DNA of 64,000 bases from Geminicoccaceae bacterium (GCA_028279345.1 JANQNY010000046.1:1-64000); one strand, 5' to 3'; counted from the first letter of the stretch, positions 46,167 to 55,443 are shown. The notes: a model not told the origin generated them from the letters alone. A program made the numbers and translations.

Positions 46167-46872
46167 CTACCAGGCGCTGCCGCCGCCACCTCCTAACGGG
46201 CCGCCGCCCGACCCGGAGCCACCACCGCTGCGTTCGGCCGTCCGCTCGGTACCACGCTGCAGGTCGCGATCGAGCGTGCGCGCGAAGTGGTCGTGGTCGG
46301 GCCGCGCGCCGACGTACAAGGCGGCGCCGGCACCGGTGCGCGCGCCTGCAAACTGCGCCGTCCAGCTCGGGACGAGGTCGAGGTCGATGGCATAGGGCAA
46401 GAGCTGCTCGAACGGCTCGGGCGTGCGGTCGAGAGGATGCAACGCCTCGAGCCGCTCGGCCTCGGCCGTGCCGAGATAGAGCTCCAGACCCGCCACCCGA
46501 TCAAGCAGGTGGCGGCCAGCCTGAGTAGGTGCTGCCATCGCTGCGGAAAAGCCACCGAGAAGCGTGCCAAGCAGCCGACCGCCGGCGATGAGGGCACCGA
46601 TCTCCAAGAGCCCATCGCCGTAGAGCGACGCGCCGCCGTCTCCTGGGATGCCGAAGGGCGCGATGGCGCCCATCGCCGCGCCGTAGCTGGAAGTCACCGA
46701 CGCTGCCGCGGCGGGTTTCATCGCCTTCGACATCGACCCGGATGGTCTCCTTCACCTGCAGGACGCCGTCGCCGGCAATTCCCACTTCGGCGGCGAACCG
46801 TTCGATGACCTCACGCGCCGTGGCCGGCAGCGCTGCCGCGAGCAGGAGCAGTGCAACCACCAGAGCCCGCAT
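46167..46872 (-). pseudogene. Decayed DUF2207 membrane protein gene (internal deletion plus frameshift)
   Basis: Two frames each hold part of one DUF2207 protein. From the ATG at 46872, a signal peptide and the start of the domain (REVIERFAAEVGIAGDGVLQV, then VDVEGDE and RRGSVGDFQ) are read to about 46675. After that the family-like sequence continues in another frame: YGAAMGAIAPFGIPG, a hydrophobic segment, a helical region, and the typical Gly/Ser-rich tail ending GGGGSAW at 46167. The full-length family has about 550-650 residues; here the middle third or more is gone. The codon bias is still normal, so the event looks recent. A programmed shift is less likely because the central domain is missing. 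Confidence 0.65.
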
Positions 46873-47044
46873 CAGCCATGTCGGGCGAACGCGACCTGGG
46901 GCACCGCGAGCGTCACGGCCGCGGCAAGTCGAGGGCGATCCAGAGGCCCATCAACGATCCCCGACTGGTGCGGTCGGGCGATGCCGCGTGGCCGGGCCTG
47001 TGTCAATCGTCGAGGGACGGACGCTCGACGAAGCGGCAGCCCGC

Positions 47045-47881
47045 TCAGATCCGCTGCACGACCATGATGACGGGCTCGATCTGGTGCGCCTCGACGGCTG
47101 CGAAGTAGTTGCGGAACTTCTCACCCGCGTTGGCGCCGGTCAGCAGATGAAGCCCCAGCGGCGGCGGCCCGCCCGCCTCGTCCATCGCCCGGAAGGCCTC
47201 GCGGAAATAGTCGATCGCGAAGGACCGCAGGTTTTCCTCGACCGTAAGCCTGAACCCCGCGCCTTCGAGTAGCGCCGCGGTCGCATCGCGCGAGTGGAGG
47301 AAGCTGATCGTCTCGTCCTCCGCCCAAGGGACGGGATAGCGCATGCCGGACGTAGGGCCCTTCATGACGTCGAAAAGGCAGAACGGCGCGCCCGGTCGGA
47401 GGATCCGCGCCACCTCGGCGTACAGCGCTGCCCGCGCCTCGATGTTCATCGCGGCATGGAACGTCACGGCCGCATCGAAGCTCGCCGCATCGAACGGCAC
47501 GGCGAGCGCCGAGGCCACCTGGAAGCGGCAGCGCTCGTCGAGGCCAACGCGCGCCGTCAGCGCACGCGCCAGGTCGATGAAGCTCTGCGTCACGTCGATG
47601 CCATCGACCTCGCAGTCGTGGTGCTCCGCGAGCCGACGCGCTGTGCCGCCGAGCCCGCAGCCGACGTCGAGCACCCGCATACCGGGTACGAGCGGCATCA
47701 GCTCCAGTGCGCGCACGGTCGTCACATGGCCCGCGGTGTGGAACTCGTCGACCGGCGCCAGCTCATCCAGCGTCGGGTGGGCCGGATCGGCACCGATGGC
47801 GCGGAGCCCGTCGGCGATCGCCTCCGCGAGCCCAGGCACGTCGTAGTGAGCCTCTATGGCTCGGATGATGTCCGCCACCAT
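47045..47881 (-). CDS. Class I SAM-dependent methyltransferase
   Basis: 278 residues. SAM-binding motif VLDVGCGLGGTARRLA near 70 and acidic loop CEVDGIDVTQSF near 89; FDAAVTFHAAMNIEARAALYAEVARILRPGA near 134 is the later Methyltransf_11 region. The sequence before the motif, with DEFHTAGHVTTVRAL, resembles small-molecule (sarcosine/dimethylglycine or quinone-type) methyltransferases. Substrate unknown. Stands alone on the reverse strand, with 172 bases before the DUF2207 remnant that contain nothing clear. Confidence 0.82.
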   Translation of the reverse strand: MVADIIRAIEAHYDVPGLAEAIADGLRAIGADPAHPTLDELAPVDEFHTAGHVTTVRALELMPLVPGMRVLDVGCGLGGTARRLAEHHDCEVDGIDVTQSFIDLARALTARVGLDERCRFQVASALAVPFDAASFDAAVTFHAAMNIEARAALYAEVARILRPGAPFCLFDVMKGPTSGMRYPVPWAEDETISFLHSRDATAALLEGAGFRLTVEENLRSFAIDYFREAFRAMDEAGGPPPLGLHLLTGANAGEKFRNYFAAVEAHQIEPVIMVVQRI

Positions 47882-47955
47882 CGCCCCGCTCCCCCTGCTC
47901 GTTTCTCCTGACGGCTAGACGCTTAGGATAACCTGCGGACACCGGTTCGCGAAGC

Positions 47956-49341
47956 TCACCAGTCTGCGGAATCGTGGCCGTAGGGCGTGGGACCCCGGTC
48001 CCACCGCGGCGGCGTCTGGTCGAGTTGCGCCGCGTGCCTTACCGCGGCGATGCCGTCGCGGGTCTCGATGAGCGGCTCGACCGCCGAGCCGGTCGGGGTG
48101 TCTGCGGCGAAGCCGTCGCCGAGCCGGCCCAGGCCGCGGAGCCAAGCCGCCGTCCGCGCCAGCGACACCTCGACGTGCCAGAAGCCGCCCATCTCGGCCT
48201 GGCGGCGTACCGCCGTGGTGATTCCTGCTGCCAGCAGATGTCCCGAGGCATGATCGAGGATCTGCGCCGGCAGCGGGCGCGGCGGCGGTTCGCCCGCAGC
48301 GTCGGCCTCGGCCGCGTTGAAGCCCGTCGTGGTCTGAACGAGGCTGTCGAAGCCGCGCTTGCCGCCCCAGGGGCCGCTGCGCCCATAGGCCGACAGCTCC
48401 GCAACGACGAGCCCCGGGTGCCGCTCGGCGAGATCGTCCGTCCCGAAGCCGTGGCGAGCGAGCACGCCCGGGCGGTAGGACTGCAGGAAGACGTGCGCCT
48501 GGCCAGCAAGCGTATCGAGCCGCGACCGGCCGGCGGCGTCGTCGAGATCGATGATCGCCGAGCGCTTGCCGCGGCCGGTGTCGCGATCGAGCGCGTCGAA
48601 GGTCGGGACATGCGCGCCCTTCAGCCTGAGCACATCGGCGCCGTGAGCGGCGAGCGTGCGCCCGGCAACGGGACCGGCGATGACCCGCGTGAGGTCGAGC
48701 ACGCGCACACCTTCGAGCGGCCGTTCGGCGGGCTTCCAGGCACGGGGCGGCGCATCGCCGATCCGCGTCAGCGCGATCAACGGTGCCAGACCGATCTCGG
48801 CGGCTTGCGGGTGCGCATCCCATTCCGTGAAGCGCCGCAGCACGGCGACACAGAGCCCGCGCGCCGTCGCCAGTTGCTCGAAAGCCCCGGCGTCCCAGGC
48901 GCTGAGCGCGGCGGCGACGGCCGGGCGGGTGCTCGCACCACCCAGCAAGTCGACGATCCCTCGCTTATGGTGCGGGAAGTTGGTGTGCAAGCGGACAATG
49001 CCGTGAGCGCATGAGTAGGCGCCCGCCAGCTCGTCCCAGAGTTCGCCCGGCGCTTGCCCGGCAACGCGCAGTTGATGCTCGCTTCGGCATTCGACCGCCG
49101 CATGCAGCATGTCGACCGCGAGGTGCTGACGCCTGCCCGAGCGCAAGTGGTCGAAGGCGATGGCACCAAGGGCCGCCGCGGCAATGCTCACCTGCGCCGC
49201 GGTGCCAACGCGGAAGCTCGAAGGGAGGACCGGTTCGTAGCCGGTCAGCGCGACGTCGTCGAGCAGCTCCGGTGGACCGCCCAGCCCGCGCCAGACCTCC
49301 GCGAGCACAGCTTCCGCGCGGTCGTTCTCTCGCTGCTCCAA
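47956..49341 (-). CDS. Family III CoA-transferase (CaiB/BaiF), permuted domain order
   Basis: 461 residues. The usual CaiB start, LEGVRVLDLTRVIAGPVAGRTLAAHGADVLR, appears only at about residue 210. FDSLVQTTTGF near 340 holds the expected catalytic Asp. The first 200 residues (LDDVALTGYEPVLPSSFRVG, AVDMLHAAVECRSE, and GIVRLHTNFPHH) instead resemble the C-terminal half of a CaiB chain, so the halves seem swapped. Such proteins move CoA between carboxylic acids; substrates are unknown. The TTG start at 49341 is favoured by a GGAGGAGG ribosome site three bases away; upstream ATGs would add an unrelated basic stretch. Confidence 0.82.
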   Translation of the reverse strand: MEQRENDRAEAVLAEVWRGLGGPPELLDDVALTGYEPVLPSSFRVGTAAQVSIAAAALGAIAFDHLRSGRRQHLAVDMLHAAVECRSEHQLRVAGQAPGELWDELAGAYSCAHGIVRLHTNFPHHKRGIVDLLGGASTRPAVAAALSAWDAGAFEQLATARGLCVAVLRRFTEWDAHPQAAEIGLAPLIALTRIGDAPPRAWKPAERPLEGVRVLDLTRVIAGPVAGRTLAAHGADVLRLKGAHVPTFDALDRDTGRGKRSAIIDLDDAAGRSRLDTLAGQAHVFLQSYRPGVLARHGFGTDDLAERHPGLVVAELSAYGRSGPWGGKRGFDSLVQTTTGFNAAEADAAGEPPPRPLPAQILDHASGHLLAAGITTAVRRQAEMGGFWHVEVSLARTAAWLRGLGRLGDGFAADTPTGSAVEPLIETRDGIAAVRHAAQLDQTPPRWDRGPTPYGHDSADW

Positions 49342-49457
49342 GCTCCTCCTCCCGAACCGGCAGGCAATGACGAGGGACCGCCGGGCTATTCGTCGCGCCA
49401 TTGCTGGACGTCGGCCCCGAGCGGCGTAGAAAGGCCGCACCAACGCGGGAGACGGGC

Positions 49458-50831
49458 TTGGCGCTCAGCTATATCAGCACGCGCGGCGAAGCGCCGGAAG
49501 CGAGCTTCGAGGAGGTTCTGCTCGCGGGCCTCGCCCCGGACGGCGGGCTCTATTTGCCCTCGAGCTGGCCCGCACTTGACGAGGATCTGCGCGGCCTGAG
49601 CTACGCCGACACAGCGGCCGCTGTGCTGGCGCCCTTCACCGCTGGCTGCTTCACGCGCGCCGAGCTAGCAGCAATGGCGCACGCAACCTACGCGGCCTTC
49701 GACCATCCGGCGACGGCGCCGCTGCGCCAGCTCGCGCCGGATCACTGGCTCCTCGAGCTGACCCACGGGCCGACGCTCGCGTTCAAGGATTACGCGATGC
49801 AGCTCCTGGGGCGTCTGTTCGAGGCGCTCTTGGAGCGGCGCGGCGAGCGGGTGACGATCATCGGGGCGACCTCGGGCGACACGGGTGCCGCCGCGGTCGC
49901 AGCGTTCGCCGGGCTCGCCGCGGTCGACATCGCGATCCTCCATCCGCTGGACCGCGTCTCCGAGGTCCAGCGGCGTCAGATGACGACCTGCACGGCACCG
50001 AACGTCCTCAACATCGCCATCGAGGGGACCTTCGACGACTGCCAGGATCTGGTGAAGGCGATGTTCAACGACCGCGACTTCAACAACGAGCTGCGCCTCT
50101 CTGGCATCAACTCGATCAACTGGGCGCGGATCGCAGCGCAGACGGGCTATTACGCGTACGCCGCAAGGCGCCTTGCCGGACCGGTGAGCTTCGTCGTCCC
50201 GAGCGGCAATTTCGGCAATGTCTTCGCGGGCTATGTCGCCAAGGCCATCGGCGTGGCGATTGACCGATTGGTCATCGCGACCAACCTCAACGACATCCTC
50301 GCGCGGTTCTTCAGGGACGGCGGCGTCTACATCGGTGACACGGTCACGCCGACCATGAGTCCATCCATGGATATCCAGGTCGCCTCCAACTTCGAGCGCG
50401 CCCTGTTCGAGGCGGCCGGCCGCGACGCGACGCAGGTCTGCCGCTGGATGGACCGGTTTGGCCAATCCCGTCGCTTCGAGGTCGACGCTTCGACACTCGC
50501 GGCGCTGGTCGGTCAGTTCGCCGCACAGCGCGTCGACGAGACGGCAACGCGCGCAAGGCTCCGGCGCACCTTTGAACTCGGCCAAGGCCAAGTCGACCCG
50601 CACACTGCCGTCGGGCTCGACGTGGCGGCGGCGCTTGATCTCGAGGGCCCGGTCGTGACGCTCGCGACGGCGCATCCGGCAAAGTTCCCCGACGCAGCGC
50701 GCGCCGCAGGCCTTCCGATGCCAGCCCTGCCACCGGCGCTCGCCGACCTCTACGAACGCGAGGAGCGCTACACGCGTCTGCCGCCGGACCTCGACGCCGT
50801 GCAGGCGCATTTGCGGCAGAGCTTCCGATGA
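49458..50831 (+). CDS. thrC: Threonine synthase
   Basis: 457-residue PLP enzyme making threonine from O-phosphohomoserine. SYISTRGEAPEASFEE at the start, ELTHGPTLAFKDYAMQ with PLP-binding Lys110, GATSGDTGAAAV near 137, TFDDCQDLVKAMF near 193, SINWARIAAQTGYY near 217 and PSGNFGNVFAGY near 245 identify the long (class 2, proteobacterial-fungal) form. TTG start at 49458 with GGGAG before it. Divergent from the CoA-transferase and overlapping the SDR gene by four bases. Confidence 0.95.
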   Translation: MALSYISTRGEAPEASFEEVLLAGLAPDGGLYLPSSWPALDEDLRGLSYADTAAAVLAPFTAGCFTRAELAAMAHATYAAFDHPATAPLRQLAPDHWLLELTHGPTLAFKDYAMQLLGRLFEALLERRGERVTIIGATSGDTGAAAVAAFAGLAAVDIAILHPLDRVSEVQRRQMTTCTAPNVLNIAIEGTFDDCQDLVKAMFNDRDFNNELRLSGINSINWARIAAQTGYYAYAARRLAGPVSFVVPSGNFGNVFAGYVAKAIGVAIDRLVIATNLNDILARFFRDGGVYIGDTVTPTMSPSMDIQVASNFERALFEAAGRDATQVCRWMDRFGQSRRFEVDASTLAALVGQFAAQRVDETATRARLRRTFELGQGQVDPHTAVGLDVAAALDLEGPVVTLATAHPAKFPDAARAAGLPMPALPPALADLYEREERYTRLPPDLDAVQAHLRQSFR

Positions 50832-51547
50832 GCGGTCCCGATCTCACCGGACGGGTCGTGCTGGTGACCGGCGCCAGCCGTGGCCTGGGTCAGGCCACCG
50901 CCCTGGCGGCCGCGCGCGCCGGCACGCATTTGGTGCTCACCGCACGCACCCAAGGTGCCCTCGAGGACCTGGACGACAGCTTGCGCGCGGAAGGCCTCGA
51001 AGCGCCGACGCTGGCGCCTTTGGATCTCACGGACGGCGATGCGGTACGCGGCCTGGGTGCTGCGATCATGGACCGCTTCGGCCGCCTGGACGGCCTCGTG
51101 CATGCGGCCGGCATGCTCGGCATCCTGTCACCGGTCGCGCACATCAAGACGGACGTGATGGATGCCGCCCTCGCACTGGGCTTCAGCGCCGTGCACCGCC
51201 TGATCGCGTCCCTCGACCTGCCGCTGAGGCAAAGTGCTTCAGGGCGTGCCGTCTTCGTCACCTGCCGGCTGGGCCGCGATGGACGGCCCTTCTTCGGCGC
51301 GTTCGCCGCACCTCGCGCTGGCGCCGAGGCGCTCGTTCTCGCTTACGCCCAGGAGACCGCCAAGACGTCCCTTCGCGTCAACTTGTTCGATCCCGGACCG
51401 ATGGCGACGCGGCTCCGCCGCGACGGCTATCCCGGCGAGCCCGCCGACGCGCACCCCCCACCGGCTGCAATCGCGCCGCAACTCCTTAGCTTGCTCGACC
51501 CGGCCTTCGGCGAGACCGGCAGCCTCCTCACCGCGGCAGCGCCGTGA
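50828..51547 (+). CDS. SDR family protein lacking catalytic residues
   Basis: 239 residues, Rossmann fold with intact cofactor motif TGASRGLGQA near 14 and VHAAGMLG near 91. The catalytic tetrad is lost: the Ser position is Cys146, and the Tyr-x3-Lys is F159-A-A-P-R163. Spacing (13 residues Ser to Tyr) is as in active enzymes, so these are the same positions. It can be expected to bind NAD(P) or to act as a regulatory or structural protein rather than as a dehydrogenase. It is coupled to thrC by an ATGA overlap. Its last 20 bases overlap the converging solute-binding-protein gene. Confidence 0.82.
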   Translation: MSGPDLTGRVVLVTGASRGLGQATALAAARAGTHLVLTARTQGALEDLDDSLRAEGLEAPTLAPLDLTDGDAVRGLGAAIMDRFGRLDGLVHAAGMLGILSPVAHIKTDVMDAALALGFSAVHRLIASLDLPLRQSASGRAVFVTCRLGRDGRPFFGAFAAPRAGAEALVLAYAQETAKTSLRVNLFDPGPMATRLRRDGYPGEPADAHPPPAAIAPQLLSLLDPAFGETGSLLTAAAP

Positions 51548-52373
51548 GCCGGTAGAGCGCGAGCAGGAGCTCGGTCATCTCGGCACCCTCGCCGAAGGAC
51601 TCGGCAAACAGCACGTCGACCTCGCCCGAGAGGTAGAGCCTCGAAAGCCCGCGGTCGACGGCGAGGCGGAGACCCGAATCGCCGCGGGGAAGCGCCAACG
51701 CGTGCGTCTCGATGGTCAGCTGATCGCTGGCGACGACGATATCCTCGGCACCCGAGTTGGCCACCAGAAACTGAAGAATGGCACGGTCCGCGAGATAGGC
51801 TTGAACCTCGTCACTCCTCAACATCTCGAGACCGGCATTGTGGTCGGCGACCACGACCACCTCGATCTCGCGCTCCTGCTCCTCGACCATCCGCATAATG
51901 GCCTCCTCGGTGGTCGTGCCACCGACCACGGCGACCTTGCCTCCGGCCAAGTCGTCGAACGAGCGGGCACCGTCGCGCTTGAGCGCGATCCCGGCCCCGT
52001 CGACGAAGGTGGGAATCGAGAAGTCGACGCGCGCACGTCGCGAGAGGGTTTGCGTGGCGGCGCCACAAAGCAAGTCGATCTCGCCTTGCACCAGGGCGTC
52101 GAAGCGACCTGCCGCCGAGACGGGCACGAAGCTCAGCTCCACTTGGTTGACCCCGGCAGCACCGGCGATTTCCTCGGCGATGGCCTCGCAGAGCGCCACG
52201 GAGTACCCGGCTGGCGCACCGGTCTCGGGATCCGCGTACGAGAACGGCACGGCCGTCTCGCGATAACCGATCCGCAAGACACCATCGTCGGCGATGCGCT
52301 CGAGCGTGTCCGCCGCGGCGGCGACGGGCGCTAGCAACGCAAACGCGAGCGCGACTATTCTTGTTCTCTGCAT
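51528..52373 (-). CDS. Periplasmic solute-binding protein, amino-acid ABC (SBP_bac_3) type
   Basis: 281 residues. Signal peptide to about residue 20 (ALLAPVAAAADT), then DGVLRIGYRETAVPFSYAD near 30, GYSVALCEAIAEE near 56, FDALVQGEIDLLCGAATQT near 91 and GGKVAVVGGTTTEEA near 144. It binds a polar amino acid or related compound, not identifiable. No permease or ATPase is adjacent. ATG at 52373 with AGGAGG upstream. The 268-base gap to the next gene has no gene. Confidence 0.88.
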   Translation of the reverse strand: MQRTRIVALAFALLAPVAAAADTLERIADDGVLRIGYRETAVPFSYADPETGAPAGYSVALCEAIAEEIAGAAGVNQVELSFVPVSAAGRFDALVQGEIDLLCGAATQTLSRRARVDFSIPTFVDGAGIALKRDGARSFDDLAGGKVAVVGGTTTEEAIMRMVEEQEREIEVVVVADHNAGLEMLRSDEVQAYLADRAILQFLVANSGAEDIVVASDQLTIETHALALPRGDSGLRLAVDRGLSRLYLSGEVDVLFAESFGEGAEMTELLLALYRLTALPR

Positions 52374-52641
52374 GCGATCCTCCTGGGGCAAAGTGTGGTC
52401 TGCCGGCCGCCGCCGACGAGAACGCATCATCGGATGGGGAGCGGGAATACGATGCCACGGGAGAAGGACCTGCGCCATCCGATCGAGCGTAGCGCCCACG
52501 GGCCGCCGTGCGCGTCGACGCGACGCAGCGACCGAGATGGCCCTCCTTGAGCCGAAAGGTCATGAAGCCAGACCGTGTCGCAGTCGCTAGCGAACCGTCG
52601 CCTGTCGGTCCGCGATCCATCGAGACGAAGGGAAGATCCTG

Positions 52642-53412
52642 ATGCTGGCTCCCCAAGCACTGCTCGCCGAGGTCGTAAAGCTCGTCGACGCCGCGGCGGT
52701 GGTCGCCATGCAGCACTACGACGCGGACGTCGCAGTCACGATCAAAGCCGACGCGTCGCCGGTCACCGCTGCGGACGAAGCGGCCGAAGCCATCCTTACC
52801 AATGGCTTGCGCGCGCTGACGCCCGACGTGCCGGTCGTGGCCGAAGAGGAGGTGGCGAAAGGCGGCCTTGATGCGGCAGCGGTCGGCGCCGCACGGTTCT
52901 GGCTGGTCGACCCGCTCGACGGAACCAAGGAGTTCATTCAGCGCAACGGCGAGTTCACGCTCAATGTGGGGCTCGTGGAAGCAGGTCGGCCGGTGCTCGG
53001 CGTCGTCGCGGCACCCGCGATTGCGACCGCCTGGTGGGGAGCAGCAGGCATCGGCGCGACGGTGCGCGACGGCGGCACTGCCCGGACGATTGCTGTCCGT
53101 GCCGTGCCCGGCGCAGGACCTGCGGCGATGGTCAGCCGCAGCCACGGCAGCCCGGACGAGGAAGCGCTGCTGGCCGAAGAAGGCGTTGCCGAGCGGGTGG
53201 CCGCTGGCAGCTCGCTGAAGTTCTGCCGCATCGCCGAGGGCATTGCCGACCTCTATCCGCGGTTCGGCCGGACCATGGAGTGGGATACGTGCGCCGGCGA
53301 CGCCGTTCTACGCGCCGCCGGCGGCCGTGTGATGACGCGCTCGGGCGAGCCGCTCCGGTACGGCAAGCCCGATTTCGCCAATGATGGCGGCTTCATCGCC
53401 CGCGGCGGCTGA
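52642..53412 (+). CDS. CysQ-like 3'(2'),5'-bisphosphate nucleotidase (inositol monophosphatase family)
   Basis: 256-residue magnesium-dependent phosphatase. Metal-binding motifs: EEE near 71, DPLDGTKEFI near 93 and WDTCAGDAVLRAAGG near 214. The KEFI form of the second motif and SPVTAADEAAE near 40 are those of CysQ/3'-phosphoadenosine 5'-phosphate phosphatases rather than inositol phosphatases. It would recycle PAP from sulfate assimilation. AAGGGAAG upstream supports the ATG. Confidence 0.88.
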   Translation: MLAPQALLAEVVKLVDAAAVVAMQHYDADVAVTIKADASPVTAADEAAEAILTNGLRALTPDVPVVAEEEVAKGGLDAAAVGAARFWLVDPLDGTKEFIQRNGEFTLNVGLVEAGRPVLGVVAAPAIATAWWGAAGIGATVRDGGTARTIAVRAVPGAGPAAMVSRSHGSPDEEALLAEEGVAERVAAGSSLKFCRIAEGIADLYPRFGRTMEWDTCAGDAVLRAAGGRVMTRSGEPLRYGKPDFANDGGFIARGG

Positions 53413-53500
53413 CCTCCGGGAAACCCTGCGAGCGCCATGGTCGACGAGCGCCGTTGGGTGCGCCGGTACATTGCGGCCAGAGGCATGAGGACAACACGCG

Positions 53501-53932
53501 ATGCAAACCTCGCGAGCCCGGATCTCCCTCCTTGCTGCGCCGCTGCTGCTGCTGTGGACGGCGGCGGACGCATGCGCGGCCGGCAGCGGTGCGGAAACCG
53601 GGCCGACCGACGAGGGCACGGCCTACCGGGCCAGCCAGGGCGACTTCGACGCTACCGGTGAGATCGCCTGCGCCCAGGCCGCGGGCCAGCCGATGCGGCC
53701 GTGCGCCTTCGGGGTCGCTCGCGGTCCCGGCGGCGAGGCGACAGTGGTCGTCACCAGGCCCGATGGCACGACGCGCGCGCTGTTCTTTGCGGGCGGAGCG
53801 TTCGTCAGCGCCGACACGAGCGAGGTCGACGGCTATCCCGAACCGAGCGCCACCAAGGAAGCCGACCTCAACATGATCCGCGTCAGCAGCGAGCGCTACG
53901 AGATACCCGACGCAGCGATCGTCGGCAGCTGA
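53501..53932 (+). CDS. Conserved hypothetical secreted protein
   Basis: 143 residues. Signal peptide to about residue 27 (ACAAG). The mature part has GDFDATGEIACAQAAGQPMRPCAFGVAR with two cysteines that could form a disulfide, then ATVVVTRPDGTTRALFFAGG and the tail NMIRVSSERYEIPDAAIVG, a pattern I associate with a widespread proteobacterial periplasmic family of unknown role. GAGGAC upstream fits the ATG. 233 non-coding bases follow. Confidence 0.75.
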   Translation: MQTSRARISLLAAPLLLLWTAADACAAGSGAETGPTDEGTAYRASQGDFDATGEIACAQAAGQPMRPCAFGVARGPGGEATVVVTRPDGTTRALFFAGGAFVSADTSEVDGYPEPSATKEADLNMIRVSSERYEIPDAAIVGS

Positions 53933-54168
53933 CACCATCGGCTGGCGGACGCGGAACCGCTGCCGAGACGACGATCGCAGCGCAAGCGGATGAAGAGACC
54001 GCTCGGGTCGGCTGCTCAATGATTGGCAGCAGCGCTACCGGCTCGTGCCCTTGCGCATTCGTGCGACGCGGGAAGGAGATCGTAGGCTGGCTCGTCAACT
54101 AGCTGAGCACGGCTGCGCCTCGGCGAGGCGCCAGCGGCGCCGAGCGGGTTGGACTGCGAAGCGAAGTG

Positions 54169-54624
54169 ATGACGGGGACATACCTGCAGACGACGCGATG
54201 GCGGGAGCGAGCGGTCGGCCTCGTTGGGCATGTAGGCTTTGGCGTGCTCGGCCTGTCGTTGCTGGCGGGTGGTGCCGGCGCCCAAGGCTTCGCCTTCCCC
54301 GTCGCGACCCAACCCCACACGATCGAGGCGATGCAGGCCGCGGTCGACTGTCGCTTCGAGGACGCGCTCAGGCTCGCCTCGGCACCTGGCGCGTCGCCGC
54401 CGGGGGTACTGCTCTTCAGCCGGCTCGTGCTGGCCGCGGTCCACACGGAACTGGGTCAGACCGGGCAAGCCGCTCGCGTGATCGAGCAGACGACCAACGA
54501 TCCGGCGCTCAATCCCAGCGGCGCCGCGAGCCACGCGGAGGTGGCAGAGGGCGCCGAGGAGGTGCTCGCGGCCATTCGCCGACGACGCAGCGAGCGAACC
54601 GGCTCCGGCCTCTGCCCATTCTGA
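54169..54624 (+). CDS. Hypothetical protein with signal anchor
   Basis: 151 residues. One hydrophobic segment (about 15-38) ending GAQG, probably a signal peptide. The remainder, with VDCRFEDALRLAS and LVLAAVHTELGQTGQAARVIEQ, looks like a single pair of TPR-like helices. A GTG one codon upstream is an alternative start. No family recognised. Codon third positions are GC-rich like its neighbours, which supports coding. Confidence 0.6.
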   Translation: MTGTYLQTTRWRERAVGLVGHVGFGVLGLSLLAGGAGAQGFAFPVATQPHTIEAMQAAVDCRFEDALRLASAPGASPPGVLLFSRLVLAAVHTELGQTGQAARVIEQTTNDPALNPSGAASHAEVAEGAEEVLAAIRRRRSERTGSGLCPF

Positions 54625-54738
54625 GACGGCGTGTCGGCAACCGCGAGGCGCCGCGATGGTGCTGGTCGTGGCCCGAGATGCCGGCTAAGGCCTTAGCGCG
54701 TCTTCATTGCTCGACCGCCAAGGGTAAGGAACGGACTC

Positions 54739-55059
54739 GTGCTCTATCGTGCAAGCGCCGCGGCGCTGTTGAGCGTGTCTCTGGCCGCCTGCGCCGGGAC
54801 AGGTATGGGCAGTGGGCAGACGGCGCCCGCCCCGTCGCCCGCCGACACGAGCGCAATGGAGCAGTCCTGCCTCACGGCCGTTGGGAACCAGGTGGGCGAG
54901 AACCAAGTCTCAGTGCTGCGCGTCGAGCCCAACGCCCGAGGCGACGTGAGCACCGTCTATGTCCGTGTCGTCGGCGAGGACACGCCCTATGTCTGCCACG
55001 TCGAGCCCGATGGCCAGATTCAGGCCCTCATGCACTTAGGGCAGGAAGTGACGCTCTGA
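54739..55059 (+). CDS. Small predicted lipoprotein
   Basis: 106 residues, GTG start. Lipobox LAAC at 15-18 after a hydrophobic stretch. The mature protein has an Ala/Pro-rich spacer then CLTAVGNQVGENQVSVLRVEPNARG and YVCHVEPDGQIQALMHLG, with two cysteines. Similar small domains occur in periplasmic proteins of unknown function. AAGGA lies upstream. Followed by the CsbD gene 33 bases on. Confidence 0.7.
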   Translation: MLYRASAAALLSVSLAACAGTGMGSGQTAPAPSPADTSAMEQSCLTAVGNQVGENQVSVLRVEPNARGDVSTVYVRVVGEDTPYVCHVEPDGQIQALMHLGQEVTL

Positions 55060-55092
55060 GCCGAGCGCGCAGCGGAAACCGAGGAAAGCACG

Positions 55093-55290
55093 ATGCATTG
55101 GGACGAGATCAAGGGAAAGTGGAAGGAGCTCAGCGGCTCGATCCACGCCGCCTGGGGTGAGCTCACCAGTGACGAGATCGCCGAGATCGACGGCGATCGC
55201 GAGCGGTTGGAGGACAAGCTTCAACAGAAGTACGGCAAATCGAAGGAAGAGGCGAGGAAGCTCGTCGATGAGTTCTTGAAGAAGCTCTAA
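55093..55290 (+). CDS. CsbD family stress-associated protein
   Basis: 65-residue hydrophilic protein with the CsbD signature: MHWDEIKGKWKELSG at the start, WGELTSDE and DGDRERLEDKLQQKYGKSKEEA. Small, charged and helical; members are induced by general stress in many bacteria, with no known biochemical role. GAGGAAAGC precedes the ATG. Confidence 0.88.
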   Translation: MHWDEIKGKWKELSGSIHAAWGELTSDEIAEIDGDRERLEDKLQQKYGKSKEEARKLVDEFLKKL

Positions 55291-55443
55291 AATGAACGAA
55301 ACTTGGCGGTACTCTGGGGCTTGCGAAGCACTTAAGAAACAGCAGCCACCAACGCAGGCTACAATACGATCGCCTTCAGTGGTCATGCGACCGTAACCAG
55401 GTAGGGTTTAGCCCGAGCCAGCAGACAAACGTTGCGCTCATTG

